Shown one piece after another: positions 27,823-37,539 of a stretch of 64,000 nucleotides of DNA. Source of the DNA: an uncultured Sphingomonadales bacterium (lineage in GTDB: Bacteria; Pseudomonadota; Alphaproteobacteria; Sphingomonadales; Sphingomonadaceae). A program made the translations under genes and the position numbers. Within the stretch, counting starts at the first letter, position 1, and every line of letters starts with the position of its first letter. The stretch lies in assembly GCA_903839675.1 (NCBI GenBank), contig CAIMDB010000008.1:112724-176723 (forward strand). The letters run 5' to 3'. The notes under the pieces were generated by a model. It saw only the letters and a program-made list of their open reading frames with translations. It was not told the origin of the DNA and made no database searches.

Positions 27823-27852
27823 TTGGTCGTAAAGCTTGTATCTTTACACCAA
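27823..27852. promoter_or_regulatory. Imperfect hairpin upstream of sterol-desaturase-like gene
   Basis: TTGGT-cg-TAAAG-cttgtat-CTTTA-c-ACCAA; 10 paired bases, 7-nt loop, 21 bp upstream of ATG 27874. Confidence 0.4.
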
Positions 27853-27873
27853 ACCCTTGAATAGGATGGTTTT

Positions 27874-28815
27874 ATGACCGCCTCTGATTTCATCCAAAGC
27901 AACATCGGCCTCTATTCGGCGCTGTTCTTCTTCTTGTTGCTCGGGATTGAACTGGCGGCGATCAAGCTTTGGCGCGCCCGCGGGAAAATGCCCGCCAAGG
28001 ATGCTTTGACCGGCATTGCAACGGGCTTGCTGAGTGATCCCATCAACGGCTTTTCAGCGTTCATCACGCTGGGCATATTGGCAATGGCGGCACCGTTTCA
28101 GGTCTACAGCCTGCCTGTCACCGCTGGCACGTTCATCTTGTGCTTCTTTCTCGATGACCTGCGCTTTTATTGCCACCACCGCGTCGCCCACCGGGTCCGT
28201 TGGGTCTGGGCGATGCATGTCGTGCACCATTCCAGTGAGGAGTATAATCTTGCGGTCGCCCTGCGGCAGGGATGGACGAAGCATTTCACGGGCACGATGC
28301 TGTTCAAGATACCGTTGGTGCTTGTCGGCTTTGATCCGGTCATGGTCACGTTCTGCGGCGTCCTCAACGCCACTTACCAGTTCATGCTGCATACTGAGAC
28401 CGTCAACAAATTCCCCCGCTGGGTTGAGTTCCTCTTCAACACGCCATCGCATCACCGCGTCCACCACGCCAATAATCCGCGCTATCTGGATGCCAATTAC
28501 GCCGGGACGTTCATCATCTGGGACCGCCTGTTCGGCAGCTTCGTTGCGGAAGATGACAGCGAAAAGCCCGTCTATGGTCTGGTCAAGAATCTGAAGACCT
28601 TCAACATTTTGAAGGTGATCAGCCACGAATATATCGGCATCGCCAAGGACGCGACCACGCCCGGCATCACGCTTTGGCAGCGGTTTTGCTATGTGTTTGC
28701 GCCGCCGGGGTGGAGCCATGATGGATCCCGACAGACATCGGAAGATATCAGGCGGGAAGCAGGCCTCGGCCCGCAGGCCTTAGCGGTCGCCCCCGCCACA
28801 AACCCCGTTCGATAA
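27874..28815 (+). CDS. Sterol desaturase / fatty-acid hydroxylase superfamily membrane protein (alkylglycerol-monooxygenase-like)
   Basis: Histidine clusters RFYCHHRVAH, MHVVHHSSEEYN, HHRVHHANNPRYLD(A)NYAG. Confidence 0.88.
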   Translation: MTASDFIQSNIGLYSALFFFLLLGIELAAIKLWRARGKMPAKDALTGIATGLLSDPINGFSAFITLGILAMAAPFQVYSLPVTAGTFILCFFLDDLRFYCHHRVAHRVRWVWAMHVVHHSSEEYNLAVALRQGWTKHFTGTMLFKIPLVLVGFDPVMVTFCGVLNATYQFMLHTETVNKFPRWVEFLFNTPSHHRVHHANNPRYLDANYAGTFIIWDRLFGSFVAEDDSEKPVYGLVKNLKTFNILKVISHEYIGIAKDATTPGITLWQRFCYVFAPPGWSHDGSRQTSEDIRREAGLGPQALAVAPATNPVR

Positions 28816-29372
28816 TGCCGCTCCACTACGCGCTCACCGACGCGCTGGTCGCGCTTGTCGCGGGCTGGGGCGCCCTGATGTTGTGGCGCACAGGGCGACC
28901 TCTAGTAGCACTGGGCCTTAGCCTGTTCGGCCTTGCCGGGGTGATAGGGACCATACGGATAACAAGCGGCCTGATTGAACCTTTGGCGATGCTCCACAAA
29001 AGCGTGTCGCAATTGGGGGGTATTGCCGGGCTCGCCTTGCTGCTCGCCCAAATCCTGCGCGACAAAGGCCTTAGACTTCGCACCGGCGTTGTCCTGGGCG
29101 TCGCAATTGCCCTGGCGGCCTTGGCTGCGACACTGCCTGCCATCGGCGCTGTCGTCTTTGTCCTGATGCTCGTCGCGGCCATCGCGCTGTGCTTGCAAAC
29201 CAGCAATCAATTAGGCGCTGCGGGCTTTGCCGTGATGCTGCTGAACGTCACCCTCGTGCGGCAATCCGACTATATGGGCGCTGACCTGAGTTGGCACCTC
29301 TATCACCTGCTTGTCGCAACATGGTTGCTTTGCGTGACATATGGTTTTGCAAAAGCGCCCCGCACAGCCTGA
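28815..29372 (+). CDS. Small hydrophobic multi-spanning membrane protein of unknown function
   Basis: Mostly hydrophobic translation; start overlaps stop of upstream desaturase (TAATG). Confidence 0.65.
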   Translation: MPLHYALTDALVALVAGWGALMLWRTGRPLVALGLSLFGLAGVIGTIRITSGLIEPLAMLHKSVSQLGGIAGLALLLAQILRDKGLRLRTGVVLGVAIALAALAATLPAIGAVVFVLMLVAAIALCLQTSNQLGAAGFAVMLLNVTLVRQSDYMGADLSWHLYHLLVATWLLCVTYGFAKAPRTA

Positions 29373-29376
29373 CCCG

Positions 29377-30447
29377 CTATCCGGCGAGGACGAACTTACC
29401 GACATGGCGTTTGGTCAAGAACGCCTCCTGCGCCTTGACGATGTCGGACAGCGGGAAGGTCGCCGCGATGCAGGGTTTGATCTCCCCGCGCTCGATATAG
29501 CCGATAAGATTGGAAAACACCTCTGGCTCCAGCACCGTGCAGCCGAACAGGCGAAGATCTTTTAGGTAGAGCGTACGAAGGTCGAGATCGACGATTGGGC
29601 CGGAGATTGCGCCCGACACCCCATAACGCCCGCCGCGCTTGAGGGTGTTCAGAATGGCATCAAACTGCGCTCCACCCACAACATCGACGGCGGCGTCAAA
29701 ATGGTCATGGCCAAAATGTGCTTCCAGATCGGCATCGCGCGGTACGATCTGGTCTGCGCCTAAGGCGCGCACGGCATCGGCCTTGTCACCGCCGACCATC
29801 GCCACGACCTCCGCCCCGCGCCGCTTGGCGAGTTGGACAGCAGCAGACCCCACGCCACCGGAGGCGCCGGTAATCAGCACCCGCTCCCCTGCTGCAAGCG
29901 CAATCCGCGTCAGGATGTTCTCCGCTGCCGAATAGGCACAAGGGAAGCTGGCGAGTTCAATATCGCTCAGGTCGCACTCAATGCGGTGCGCGTAGTCAGC
30001 AGGAACACAGGCATAGTCGGCAAAAGCGCCGTCAACCTCAGACCCGAAATAGCGGACATCAAATCGATCCGACCCGCGAAACACCGGCTCAACCAGAACG
30101 CGTTCCCCGATGCGGGATGTGTCTACACCCGGCCCGACCGCGACGATCCGGCCACAAGCATCCGCCCCCTGAATACGGGGGAAGTGAAAGGCTTCGCCCG
30201 ACCAGCCATCGTCGCCGGCGCCGGCCATCCCGCTCGCCGCACCCACGTCTGTGGCCTCGGCCACGGTCTTGGAGTACCAGCCGATCCGCGTGTTGATATC
30301 GGTATTATTGACCCCCGCCGCACCGACGCGGATCAGGACGTCCCCTGCCCCGGGCTGCGGGACAGGGACATCGTCCCGCAGATCAAGGCAATCAAACCCG
30401 CCATGCCGGGTCAGCAAGACCGCGCGCATGGTGGCGGGGATGGTCAT
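29377..30447 (-). CDS. MDR-family zinc-type alcohol dehydrogenase / quinone oxidoreductase
   Basis: GAAGVNNTDINTRIGWY, VLITGASGGVGSAAVQLAKRRGAEVVAMVG. Start at 30447 (ATGA overlap) preferred. Confidence 0.88.
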   Translation of the reverse strand: MTIPATMRAVLLTRHGGFDCLDLRDDVPVPQPGAGDVLIRVGAAGVNNTDINTRIGWYSKTVAEATDVGAASGMAGAGDDGWSGEAFHFPRIQGADACGRIVAVGPGVDTSRIGERVLVEPVFRGSDRFDVRYFGSEVDGAFADYACVPADYAHRIECDLSDIELASFPCAYSAAENILTRIALAAGERVLITGASGGVGSAAVQLAKRRGAEVVAMVGGDKADAVRALGADQIVPRDADLEAHFGHDHFDAAVDVVGGAQFDAILNTLKRGGRYGVSGAISGPIVDLDLRTLYLKDLRLFGCTVLEPEVFSNLIGYIERGEIKPCIAATFPLSDIVKAQEAFLTKRHVGKFVLAG

Positions 30448-31694
30448 TCCGCCCGCGCCAACCCGAACTGGTTGAGGTACCATTTCTGGAAATTGATCAC
30501 GCTGCCTTCCTGATCGGAATAGCGGCCCGGACGATAACGGCTGGACATGATGCCGGCCTGATTATTCTCGGTGATCACCTTATCCTGCGTCGTCGTGGCG
30601 TGATACCCCCAGATCATCTTGTCGATATCGACCTGATCTTCGGTGGCGCGGCCATCGACCAGCCAGATCATCTCCACATCCGTTTCGAGCGCCCCGCGCG
30701 GGGTGAACTGGAATAGGATCACGAAATGGTCATCGGCTACAATCTGGCTGAACGGGCTGAAGCTCAAATGCATCCGGCCGCCATCAGCCTTTGTGCGCTT
30801 ACCCATCAAAGGCGACGGCGCCGTGCCATCCTGCGTCTCGGCGGCAAAACCTTCCTTGTTCATCCGCTGCATCAAGAGGCGTAGATGGCTAGTATCGGCG
30901 GCCTCGTCGATATTGCCAATCGGGCGCCCTGCAGCGGCGGCGCTGTCTTCCCAAGCCTTCAGCTTTGGCGTGAAGCCCGCAATTGCGTCTGCCGGACCAG
31001 ACCTTGGCCCCGCGCCGACTGCCACCAGAGTTTCCGCCGCATGCATGGAGCAGAATTCGGGGTGCGACGGCACGCAGTGGTAACATTCAAAGAAGTTTTC
31101 CACGACCAGCTTCCAGTTGGCCGTCGTGGGATAACTTCCCGCGTGCGCGATGCGCGCATCCGCCATGCCATGATAGTCAAGGATCGGGCCCATATCGCCA
31201 AAGGTCGCGTCGAAATCGACGGGCTCGTCTTCGCTCATATTGATGAAGATAAGGCCGTGGAACACCCGGATATGGCAGGCAATCAGGCTGTTTTCCGCCT
31301 TGTTGAAATCCTCCGGCATAAGGCGCGCGGATATCAGCCGACCGTCCAACCCGAATGTCCAAGCGTGATAGGGGCAGACGAGACGTGGCGCATTGCCGCT
31401 TTCGGCTGAACAGATGGTCGACCCACGATGACGGCAGACATTGAAGAAAGCGCGGACGCTGTCTTCATTCTCCCGGATGACGATGATCTGTTCCGACCCG
31501 ATCTTGAACAGGAAATAGTCGCCCTTCTTGGGGATGCGCGACACATGGCCCGCAACGATCCATTTCTGGCTGATCACCTGATCGAAGTCGGCCTTGAACA
31601 CCGCGTCGCTCGCGTAAAATTCCTGATCAAAACTATAGCCGACCCGCGTGTTGGCAGCGAGACGGTGCATCAATTGGTTCTGGGTTTCAGACAT
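30444..31694 (-). CDS. Rieske ring-hydroxylating oxygenase alpha subunit (second, divergent)
   Basis: CRHRG...CPYHAWTFGLDG; VENFFECYHCVPSHPEF iron site. Confidence 0.88.
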   Translation of the reverse strand: MSETQNQLMHRLAANTRVGYSFDQEFYASDAVFKADFDQVISQKWIVAGHVSRIPKKGDYFLFKIGSEQIIVIRENEDSVRAFFNVCRHRGSTICSAESGNAPRLVCPYHAWTFGLDGRLISARLMPEDFNKAENSLIACHIRVFHGLIFINMSEDEPVDFDATFGDMGPILDYHGMADARIAHAGSYPTTANWKLVVENFFECYHCVPSHPEFCSMHAAETLVAVGAGPRSGPADAIAGFTPKLKAWEDSAAAAGRPIGNIDEAADTSHLRLLMQRMNKEGFAAETQDGTAPSPLMGKRTKADGGRMHLSFSPFSQIVADDHFVILFQFTPRGALETDVEMIWLVDGRATEDQVDIDKMIWGYHATTTQDKVITENNQAGIMSSRYRPGRYSDQEGSVINFQKWYLNQFGLARAE

Positions 31695-34138
31695 CAGATT
31701 TTGATCCGTGCGTTTGTGGGGTCATACATAGGCTTAAGCGAGGCTGTCGCGGGATATCGGACACCGGCGATTTCGATTTCAAAATCATCCGCGCCAATCG
31801 GACCAACGACACCACCGTCTGCGGCTGTCACATAGCCAAGGCCACAGGCCCCGCCGAGCATCTGGGCATACATGCCCGAGCGGATGTAACCGGCAATCCG
31901 ATCCCCCTGCCAGATGGGCTCATTGTGATAGAGCATTGGCTCAGGCGATTTGAGCAGGAACTGGACGAGCTTTTGCTTCAGCCCCTCTTCCTTCTGCTTC
32001 AACAGCGCGTCGCGTCCGATAAAGCCGCCGGGCTTGTCCATCTTCACCGCAAAACCAAGGCCGGCTTCCAGCGGGGTGTCTTCATCGGTGATGTCATGGC
32101 CCCAGTGGCGGTAGCCCTTTTCCATGCGCAGCGCGTTGAGCGCGTGATAGCCGCAATGCTTGAGGCCAAAGGCAGCACCCGCCGCGACGATCTCATCATA
32201 AACGCCGGTCATGAACTCGGTCGGGATATACAGCTCCCAACCCAGTTCACCGACATAGGTGATCCGCGAGGCGCGCACGATCGCATAGCCAAGCTCAATC
32301 TCTTGGCTTGTCGCAAAGGGGAAGGCCTCGTGCGACAGATCATTGGGGCAGATCGACTGGAGCAGCGCGCGCGCATTCGGGCCCATGATCGAAATGACGC
32401 CCATGGCGGACGACACGTTGGTGAGAATGGCGTGGGCGTCGTCCGGGATATGCCGGCTCAGCCAGTTGAAGTCCTTCACCTCGGTCTCAGCGCCCGTGAC
32501 AATCAGATAGGCCGTCTGCGAAAGGCGGGTGACGGTCAGGTCGGCCTCGATGCCGCCCTTCTCATTCAGCCACTGGGTGTAGATGAGCTTGCCCGGTGCC
32601 ACGTCGACATCATTCGCGCAGACCCGGTTGAGCACGGCACAGGCGTCGCGGCCTTCGAGGCGGAATTTGGCGAAGGAGCTTTGGTCGAACAGGCCAACAG
32701 CTTCGCGCACCGCCTTGCACTCGGCCGCGTTCGCTTCAAACCAGTTCTGGCGGCCATAGCTATATTCATATTTTGGCGTGGTGCCCGGTTCTGCATACCA
32801 ATTGGGACGCTCCCAACCGAAGGCCTCCCCATGGCAGGCCCCTGCCGCGACCAGCCGGTCATGGATGGCAGACCGGCGAACGCCGCGGGCGGTTTCATAT
32901 TGCTTAAACGGATAATGCGTCGCGTAGAGCAGGCCGAGGCTTTCCGTCACACGCTCGCGCAGATACTTCCGGTTGATCTGGAACGGCATGTTGCGTCGGA
33001 TGTCGACCGTCCAGAGGTCGGCGGGCGGAATGCCGTCACGGATCCAGTCCGCCATCACCTTGCCGACGCCACCAGCCGATTGCAGGCCAATAGAGTTCAG
33101 CCCGGCCGCGACAAAGCAGCCCTTCAATTCCGCACTCTCACCCAGATGATAGCGCACGTCTGGTGTGAAGCTTTCCGGGCCACAGAAGAACTTCTGGATG
33201 CCCGCTTTCTCCAGCGCAGGCACGCGCCGCATGGCGTCCATCAACAGCGGTTCGAAATGCTCAAAGCTGCCGGCGATTTCATCGAAGCAGAAGTCTTCGG
33301 AAATGCCGTCCATGCCCCAAGGCCGGGCATTGGGTTCAAACGCGCCAACCAGCAGCTTGCCCGCGTCATATTTGTAATAGCCGCAATAATCATAGTCACG
33401 CAGCACCGGCAGGGTCGGGTCAATGCCTTCCACGCCTTCGAACAGCACATAGTAATGCTCGCATGCATGGAGCGGCGCGGCAACGCCGATGCTGGCCGCC
33501 AGATCACGCGTCCACATGCCGCCGCAGATGACCACATAATCCGCGTCGATGGAGCCATCATCGGTGTCGACGCCTGTCACACGGTCGCCATTGTGGCGGA
33601 TTTTGGTGACCTTGGTGTTTTCAAAAATCTGTGCGCCACCGGTGCGGGCACCCTTGGCCAGCGCCTGCGTGATGTCGACCGCGTTCGCATAGCCATCGCT
33701 CGGGATGTGGATGCCGCCCACGACATCATCGACATTCACAATGTGCGCGAGGTCTTTGATTTCCTGCGGCGTCACGACATGGACGGGAAGGTCAAACACC
33801 TTCGCCATAGAGGCGCTGCGCTTCAGCTCTTCAAAACGTTCTGCATTGGTCGCCATCGAGATGGAACCGCACTGCCGGTACCCCGTCGCCTGCCCGGTTT
33901 CCGCTTCCAGCCCGCGATAGAGTTCGCCTGTATATTTGGCGAGCTTCGTCATGTTGATCGACGGGCGCAATTGCCCGACGAGCCCGGCCGCATGCCAGGT
34001 CGTGCCGCTGGTCAGCTGCTTGCGTTCCAGCAGGACGACATCGTCCCAACCAATCTTGGTCAGGTGATAGGCAATCGAGCATCCAATCACACCACCGCCG
34101 ACGATGACGACACGCGCCTTTTTGGGAAGTTCAGCCAC
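31694..34138 (-). CDS. DMGDH/sarcosine dehydrogenase-like flavoprotein (DAO + GcvT)
   Basis: ARVVIVGGGVIGCSIAYHLTKIGWDDVVLLERKQLTSGTTWHAAG; C-terminal YVGELGWELYIPTEF...GHDITDEDTPLEAGLGFAVK. Confidence 0.9.
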   Translation of the reverse strand: MAELPKKARVVIVGGGVIGCSIAYHLTKIGWDDVVLLERKQLTSGTTWHAAGLVGQLRPSINMTKLAKYTGELYRGLEAETGQATGYRQCGSISMATNAERFEELKRSASMAKVFDLPVHVVTPQEIKDLAHIVNVDDVVGGIHIPSDGYANAVDITQALAKGARTGGAQIFENTKVTKIRHNGDRVTGVDTDDGSIDADYVVICGGMWTRDLAASIGVAAPLHACEHYYVLFEGVEGIDPTLPVLRDYDYCGYYKYDAGKLLVGAFEPNARPWGMDGISEDFCFDEIAGSFEHFEPLLMDAMRRVPALEKAGIQKFFCGPESFTPDVRYHLGESAELKGCFVAAGLNSIGLQSAGGVGKVMADWIRDGIPPADLWTVDIRRNMPFQINRKYLRERVTESLGLLYATHYPFKQYETARGVRRSAIHDRLVAAGACHGEAFGWERPNWYAEPGTTPKYEYSYGRQNWFEANAAECKAVREAVGLFDQSSFAKFRLEGRDACAVLNRVCANDVDVAPGKLIYTQWLNEKGGIEADLTVTRLSQTAYLIVTGAETEVKDFNWLSRHIPDDAHAILTNVSSAMGVISIMGPNARALLQSICPNDLSHEAFPFATSQEIELGYAIVRASRITYVGELGWELYIPTEFMTGVYDEIVAAGAAFGLKHCGYHALNALRMEKGYRHWGHDITDEDTPLEAGLGFAVKMDKPGGFIGRDALLKQKEEGLKQKLVQFLLKSPEPMLYHNEPIWQGDRIAGYIRSGMYAQMLGGACGLGYVTAADGGVVGPIGADDFEIEIAGVRYPATASLKPMYDPTNARIKI

Positions 34139-34141
34139 CGA

Positions 34142-36559
34142 TCAAACCTTCATCTTTGAATTGTCAGGGTCATAAGCAGGGTCCGCCAATACGACGGCTG
34201 CGCGTCGTTCCCCTTGGAGATAGATATCGAATGTCGAGCCCGGCGCCGCGTTCTCGATAGGCACGCAGGCGAAGAACAGGCTCTTGCCCACGCGGTGGCC
34301 ATAGCCGCCCGAGGTGGTGAGCCCGATGCACGTATCACCGACCAAGCATGGCTCTGCCCCGCGCACATCAACATTCGTGGCAGCGACCTCACCATAGACA
34401 ATGCGGAAGCGGTCTGGCGCGTCGAGCGTCGCCTGCTTGCCGACAAAGTCGTCCTTCTTGAAGTTGATGAAGCGCGGCATGTCCGCCTCGATCATCGTCA
34501 GTTCGTTGGTCAGCTCAGACCCCCAGGCTTTGTAGCCCTTTTCCATCCGCATCGTGTTGGCTGCATAGAGGCCGTAATTGGCGATGCCGAATTCCTGCCC
34601 GGCGTCCCACACGGCGTGATAAAGTGCGGCAAGGTCGTCCATTGCCGGGTGCAGTTCCCAGCCCAGCTCCCCTGCATAAGACACACGAAGCGCGCGCAGC
34701 TTGATGCCGGCGACAGAAATCTCCTGACCGCTCAACCAGCGGAAGCCGTCATTGCTCAGGTCTGTCTCGGTCAGCTTGGCCAGCACATCGCGGGCACGTG
34801 GGCCGTTAAGGACGAGCACACCCAAATCCATGGTGATGTTGCGGATCGTTACATCTTCATCGGGGCGCTTGCTTTGCATCAGCAGGTCCCAATCGCGCTG
34901 TTCAGCAGCAGCGGCGGACAGACAGTAGAAATGATCATCGGCAAAGCGCGTGACGGTCATTTCCCCATAGATGCGGCCTTGCACCGACAGCGGATGGACG
35001 AGGCCAATCCCGCCCAGTTTCTTGGGCATGCGGTTCGCGCAAATGCGGTTGAGGAACGCTTCGGCATCCGGGCCAGTGACGTCGTATTTGGCAAAGCCCG
35101 ACAGATCTAGAACCCCGACGCGTTGCGACACAGCCGCGACTTCCTTGGCCACCGCGTCAAACGTGTTGGTGCGATGATAGCCACCTTCTTCCTCGGCGCC
35201 ATCCAGCGAAAACCATTTCGGCCGCTCCCAGCCATAGGTCTCTCCGTACACAGCGCCTGCGTCCTTCAGCGGCTCATAAAGCGGGCTCGTCTTCTGCGGA
35301 CGGCCATCGGGCTCTTCTTCGCCCGGAAGCCGCGTCGTGAAGGTCATGCGGTAATCAAGGAACACCTTGTCGCGGCTGTAATCCTCATCCGCATAGGGGC
35401 CGTAACGACGCGGATCGAACTCATTCATGTTGATGTCGGCATCGCCGAACACCATCCACTGGGCCATATATTTGCCAGCGCCACCGCCTTGCGCAATGCC
35501 GAAGCTGGTGCCGCAACAATGCCAGAAATTGCGGAGGCCAACGGCCGGCCCAAGCAAGGGGCCACCATCGGGCGTGTGCGGGATCGCGCCATTGACGAAA
35601 CGGCGCAGGCCGACTTCGCCGAAGACCGGCATGCGCTCAATGGCGCGCTCCAGCCATGGGTAGATGCGTTCCAGATCTTCGGGGAACAACTCGCTGGTCG
35701 AATTCCACTCAGGATGGCCACCGCGCGGCGCCCATGCCTCGGCGAGACCGGTGTTTTCATAAACGCCGATCAGCCCGCTCTTTTGCTCCTGCCGGAAATA
35801 GCCCGACACATGGGGGCAGCGCATGACCGGAATTTCTTCGTCGCGCTCCATGAACGCGGGGATCGGGTCGGTGACGACATAATGGTGTTCCATGTTGGTC
35901 ACCGGAATGTCGATGCCCGCCATCTGCGCCACCTGCCGCGCATAGCAGCCGGCGGCGTTCACGACGATTTCGGCGCGGACCGTGCCCTTTTCCGTCGCTA
36001 CATCCCATTCGCCCGAGGGCAGCTGGGTGAGGCCGGTGACGCGGTTCTTGCGCACGATCTTTGCGCCCATGTTCTTCGCGCCAATGGCCAGCGCGTTGCA
36101 GATACCCGACGGATCGGCATGGCCGTCTTCCGTGGTCCGCGCGCCCGCGATCACGCCGTCCAGCGTCATGAACGGATTGTGCCGCAGGATTTCTTCGGGC
36201 GGAATGATCTCCATTTCGAACCCGATGATCTTGGAGAAGCCCTGAATATAGCGCATCCACGCCAGTTCGCGCTCATTGGTCGCGAGCCGGATACCGCCCG
36301 ATTTGTGCCAGCTGACATATTGCCCCGTCAGCCCTTCAAGCTGCGGATAGAGCTCATTTGAATAAGCATGCATCTTGGCCAGATTAAAGCTGCCGGTGAT
36401 GTTGGGGCACTGGCCCGCGGCATGCCAGGTCGAGCCTGAAGTCAGCTCATCCTTTTCGATCAGCAGGCAGTCGGTCCAGCCGAGTTCGGCCAGATGGTAG
36501 AGCAAGGATGCCCCCATGATTCCGCCGCCGATAATCACAACCCGTGCCGATGTTTGCAT
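34142..36559 (-). CDS. DMGDH/sarcosine dehydrogenase-like flavoprotein (DAO + GcvT), tandem paralogue
   Basis: ARVVIIGGGIMGASLLYHLAELGWTDCLLIEKDELTSGSTWHAAG; YAGELGWELHPAMDD. Start MQTSARV at 36559. Confidence 0.9.
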   Translation of the reverse strand: MQTSARVVIIGGGIMGASLLYHLAELGWTDCLLIEKDELTSGSTWHAAGQCPNITGSFNLAKMHAYSNELYPQLEGLTGQYVSWHKSGGIRLATNERELAWMRYIQGFSKIIGFEMEIIPPEEILRHNPFMTLDGVIAGARTTEDGHADPSGICNALAIGAKNMGAKIVRKNRVTGLTQLPSGEWDVATEKGTVRAEIVVNAAGCYARQVAQMAGIDIPVTNMEHHYVVTDPIPAFMERDEEIPVMRCPHVSGYFRQEQKSGLIGVYENTGLAEAWAPRGGHPEWNSTSELFPEDLERIYPWLERAIERMPVFGEVGLRRFVNGAIPHTPDGGPLLGPAVGLRNFWHCCGTSFGIAQGGGAGKYMAQWMVFGDADINMNEFDPRRYGPYADEDYSRDKVFLDYRMTFTTRLPGEEEPDGRPQKTSPLYEPLKDAGAVYGETYGWERPKWFSLDGAEEEGGYHRTNTFDAVAKEVAAVSQRVGVLDLSGFAKYDVTGPDAEAFLNRICANRMPKKLGGIGLVHPLSVQGRIYGEMTVTRFADDHFYCLSAAAAEQRDWDLLMQSKRPDEDVTIRNITMDLGVLVLNGPRARDVLAKLTETDLSNDGFRWLSGQEISVAGIKLRALRVSYAGELGWELHPAMDDLAALYHAVWDAGQEFGIANYGLYAANTMRMEKGYKAWGSELTNELTMIEADMPRFINFKKDDFVGKQATLDAPDRFRIVYGEVAATNVDVRGAEPCLVGDTCIGLTTSGGYGHRVGKSLFFACVPIENAAPGSTFDIYLQGERRAAVVLADPAYDPDNSKMKV

Positions 36560-36633
36560 GGAAAGCCCGCTCCTCATGGGATATTTTGGCGCTGACAATA
36601 GGCCGCTCTATCCGCTTGCGACAAATGGCCATT

Positions 36634-36643
36634 ATGCGCGCAT
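36634..36643. promoter_or_regulatory. Palindrome ATGCGCGCAT in divergent promoter region
   Basis: Perfect 10-bp palindrome between divergent starts 36559(-) and 36724(+). Confidence 0.35.
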
Positions 36644-36723
36644 TGGTTCAAAAAATTTTCGGGTTACAATTTGCCCGACTTCGCTAGGGGACGCCTGACA
36701 TATTTATCAACGGGATCCAAAAT

Positions 36724-37488
36724 ATGAAAACAGCTGTTGTCACAGGCGCCGCTCAGGGCGTTGGCCTCGCAACCTCCAAGTTGCTGGCGCAGCACGGCTA
36801 TCATGTGGTGATGACAGATGTTCAGCCGCTTGAGGCCCAAGAAGCAGCCCTGACCGCGCAAGGCCTTGCAGTGTCCTCACTATCCGGCGATGTCTCATCC
36901 GAGGCATTTACAACTGACCTTGCCGCCCACCTGTTGGCGCAACATGGTGGCGCGGATGTACTGGTGAACAACGCCGGGATCAGCCTGATCTGCCCGGCCG
37001 AAGAGACGAGCCTTGATCAGTGGCAGCGCGTCATGTCGATCAACCTTGCAGGCCCCTTCCTGCTCTGCCGCGCGCTTGGGCAGCAGATGCTACAGAAAGG
37101 CGAAGGCAGCATCATCAATGTTGCTTCGATCGCTGGCCTGCACGGCGTTATCCACCGCGCCGCCTATAACGCATCAAAGCACGGCCTGATTGGCCTGACG
37201 CGCACTCTCGCTGCGGAATGGGGCGGGCGTGGCGTGCGGGTCAACGCGGTTTGCCCGGGCTGGATCAAAACGGAAATGGACGTCGCCGATCAAGGCTCCG
37301 GCGCTTATGGCGATGATGACATCATCAATCGCGTGCCGATGGCGAAGTTCGCGACACCGGAAGATGTGGCGAGAACGATTGCGTTTTTGGCCGGTGACGG
37401 CAGCTTCATCAATGGCGTCAGCCTCCCCGTGGATGGCGGATGGACCGCCGATGCGAGTTGGGACGCTTTGCGTTTAAAAGCCAGATAA
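36724..37488 (+). CDS. Short-chain dehydrogenase/reductase (SDR)
   Basis: VVTGAAQGVGLATSKLLAQ, NNAGIS, YNASKHG, VCPGWIKTEM. Confidence 0.93.
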   Translation: MKTAVVTGAAQGVGLATSKLLAQHGYHVVMTDVQPLEAQEAALTAQGLAVSSLSGDVSSEAFTTDLAAHLLAQHGGADVLVNNAGISLICPAEETSLDQWQRVMSINLAGPFLLCRALGQQMLQKGEGSIINVASIAGLHGVIHRAAYNASKHGLIGLTRTLAAEWGGRGVRVNAVCPGWIKTEMDVADQGSGAYGDDDIINRVPMAKFATPEDVARTIAFLAGDGSFINGVSLPVDGGWTADASWDALRLKAR

Positions 37489-37539
37489 TGTCAGGATGTA
37501 GTGGATATCTGCGTCCAATGCTCTAGATGTCGTGCCAGT

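Noticed and set aside
31925-34159. 744-aa plus-strand ORF antisense to second DMGDH-like gene
   Set aside because: Same shadow-ORF effect; the minus-strand frame has intact family motifs throughout.
36590-36600. Shared TTGTCAG-like segment upstream of two DMGDH-type genes (also near 20990)
   Set aside because: Short and only partly matching; no convincing -10 at proper spacing, so not reported as a shared promoter.
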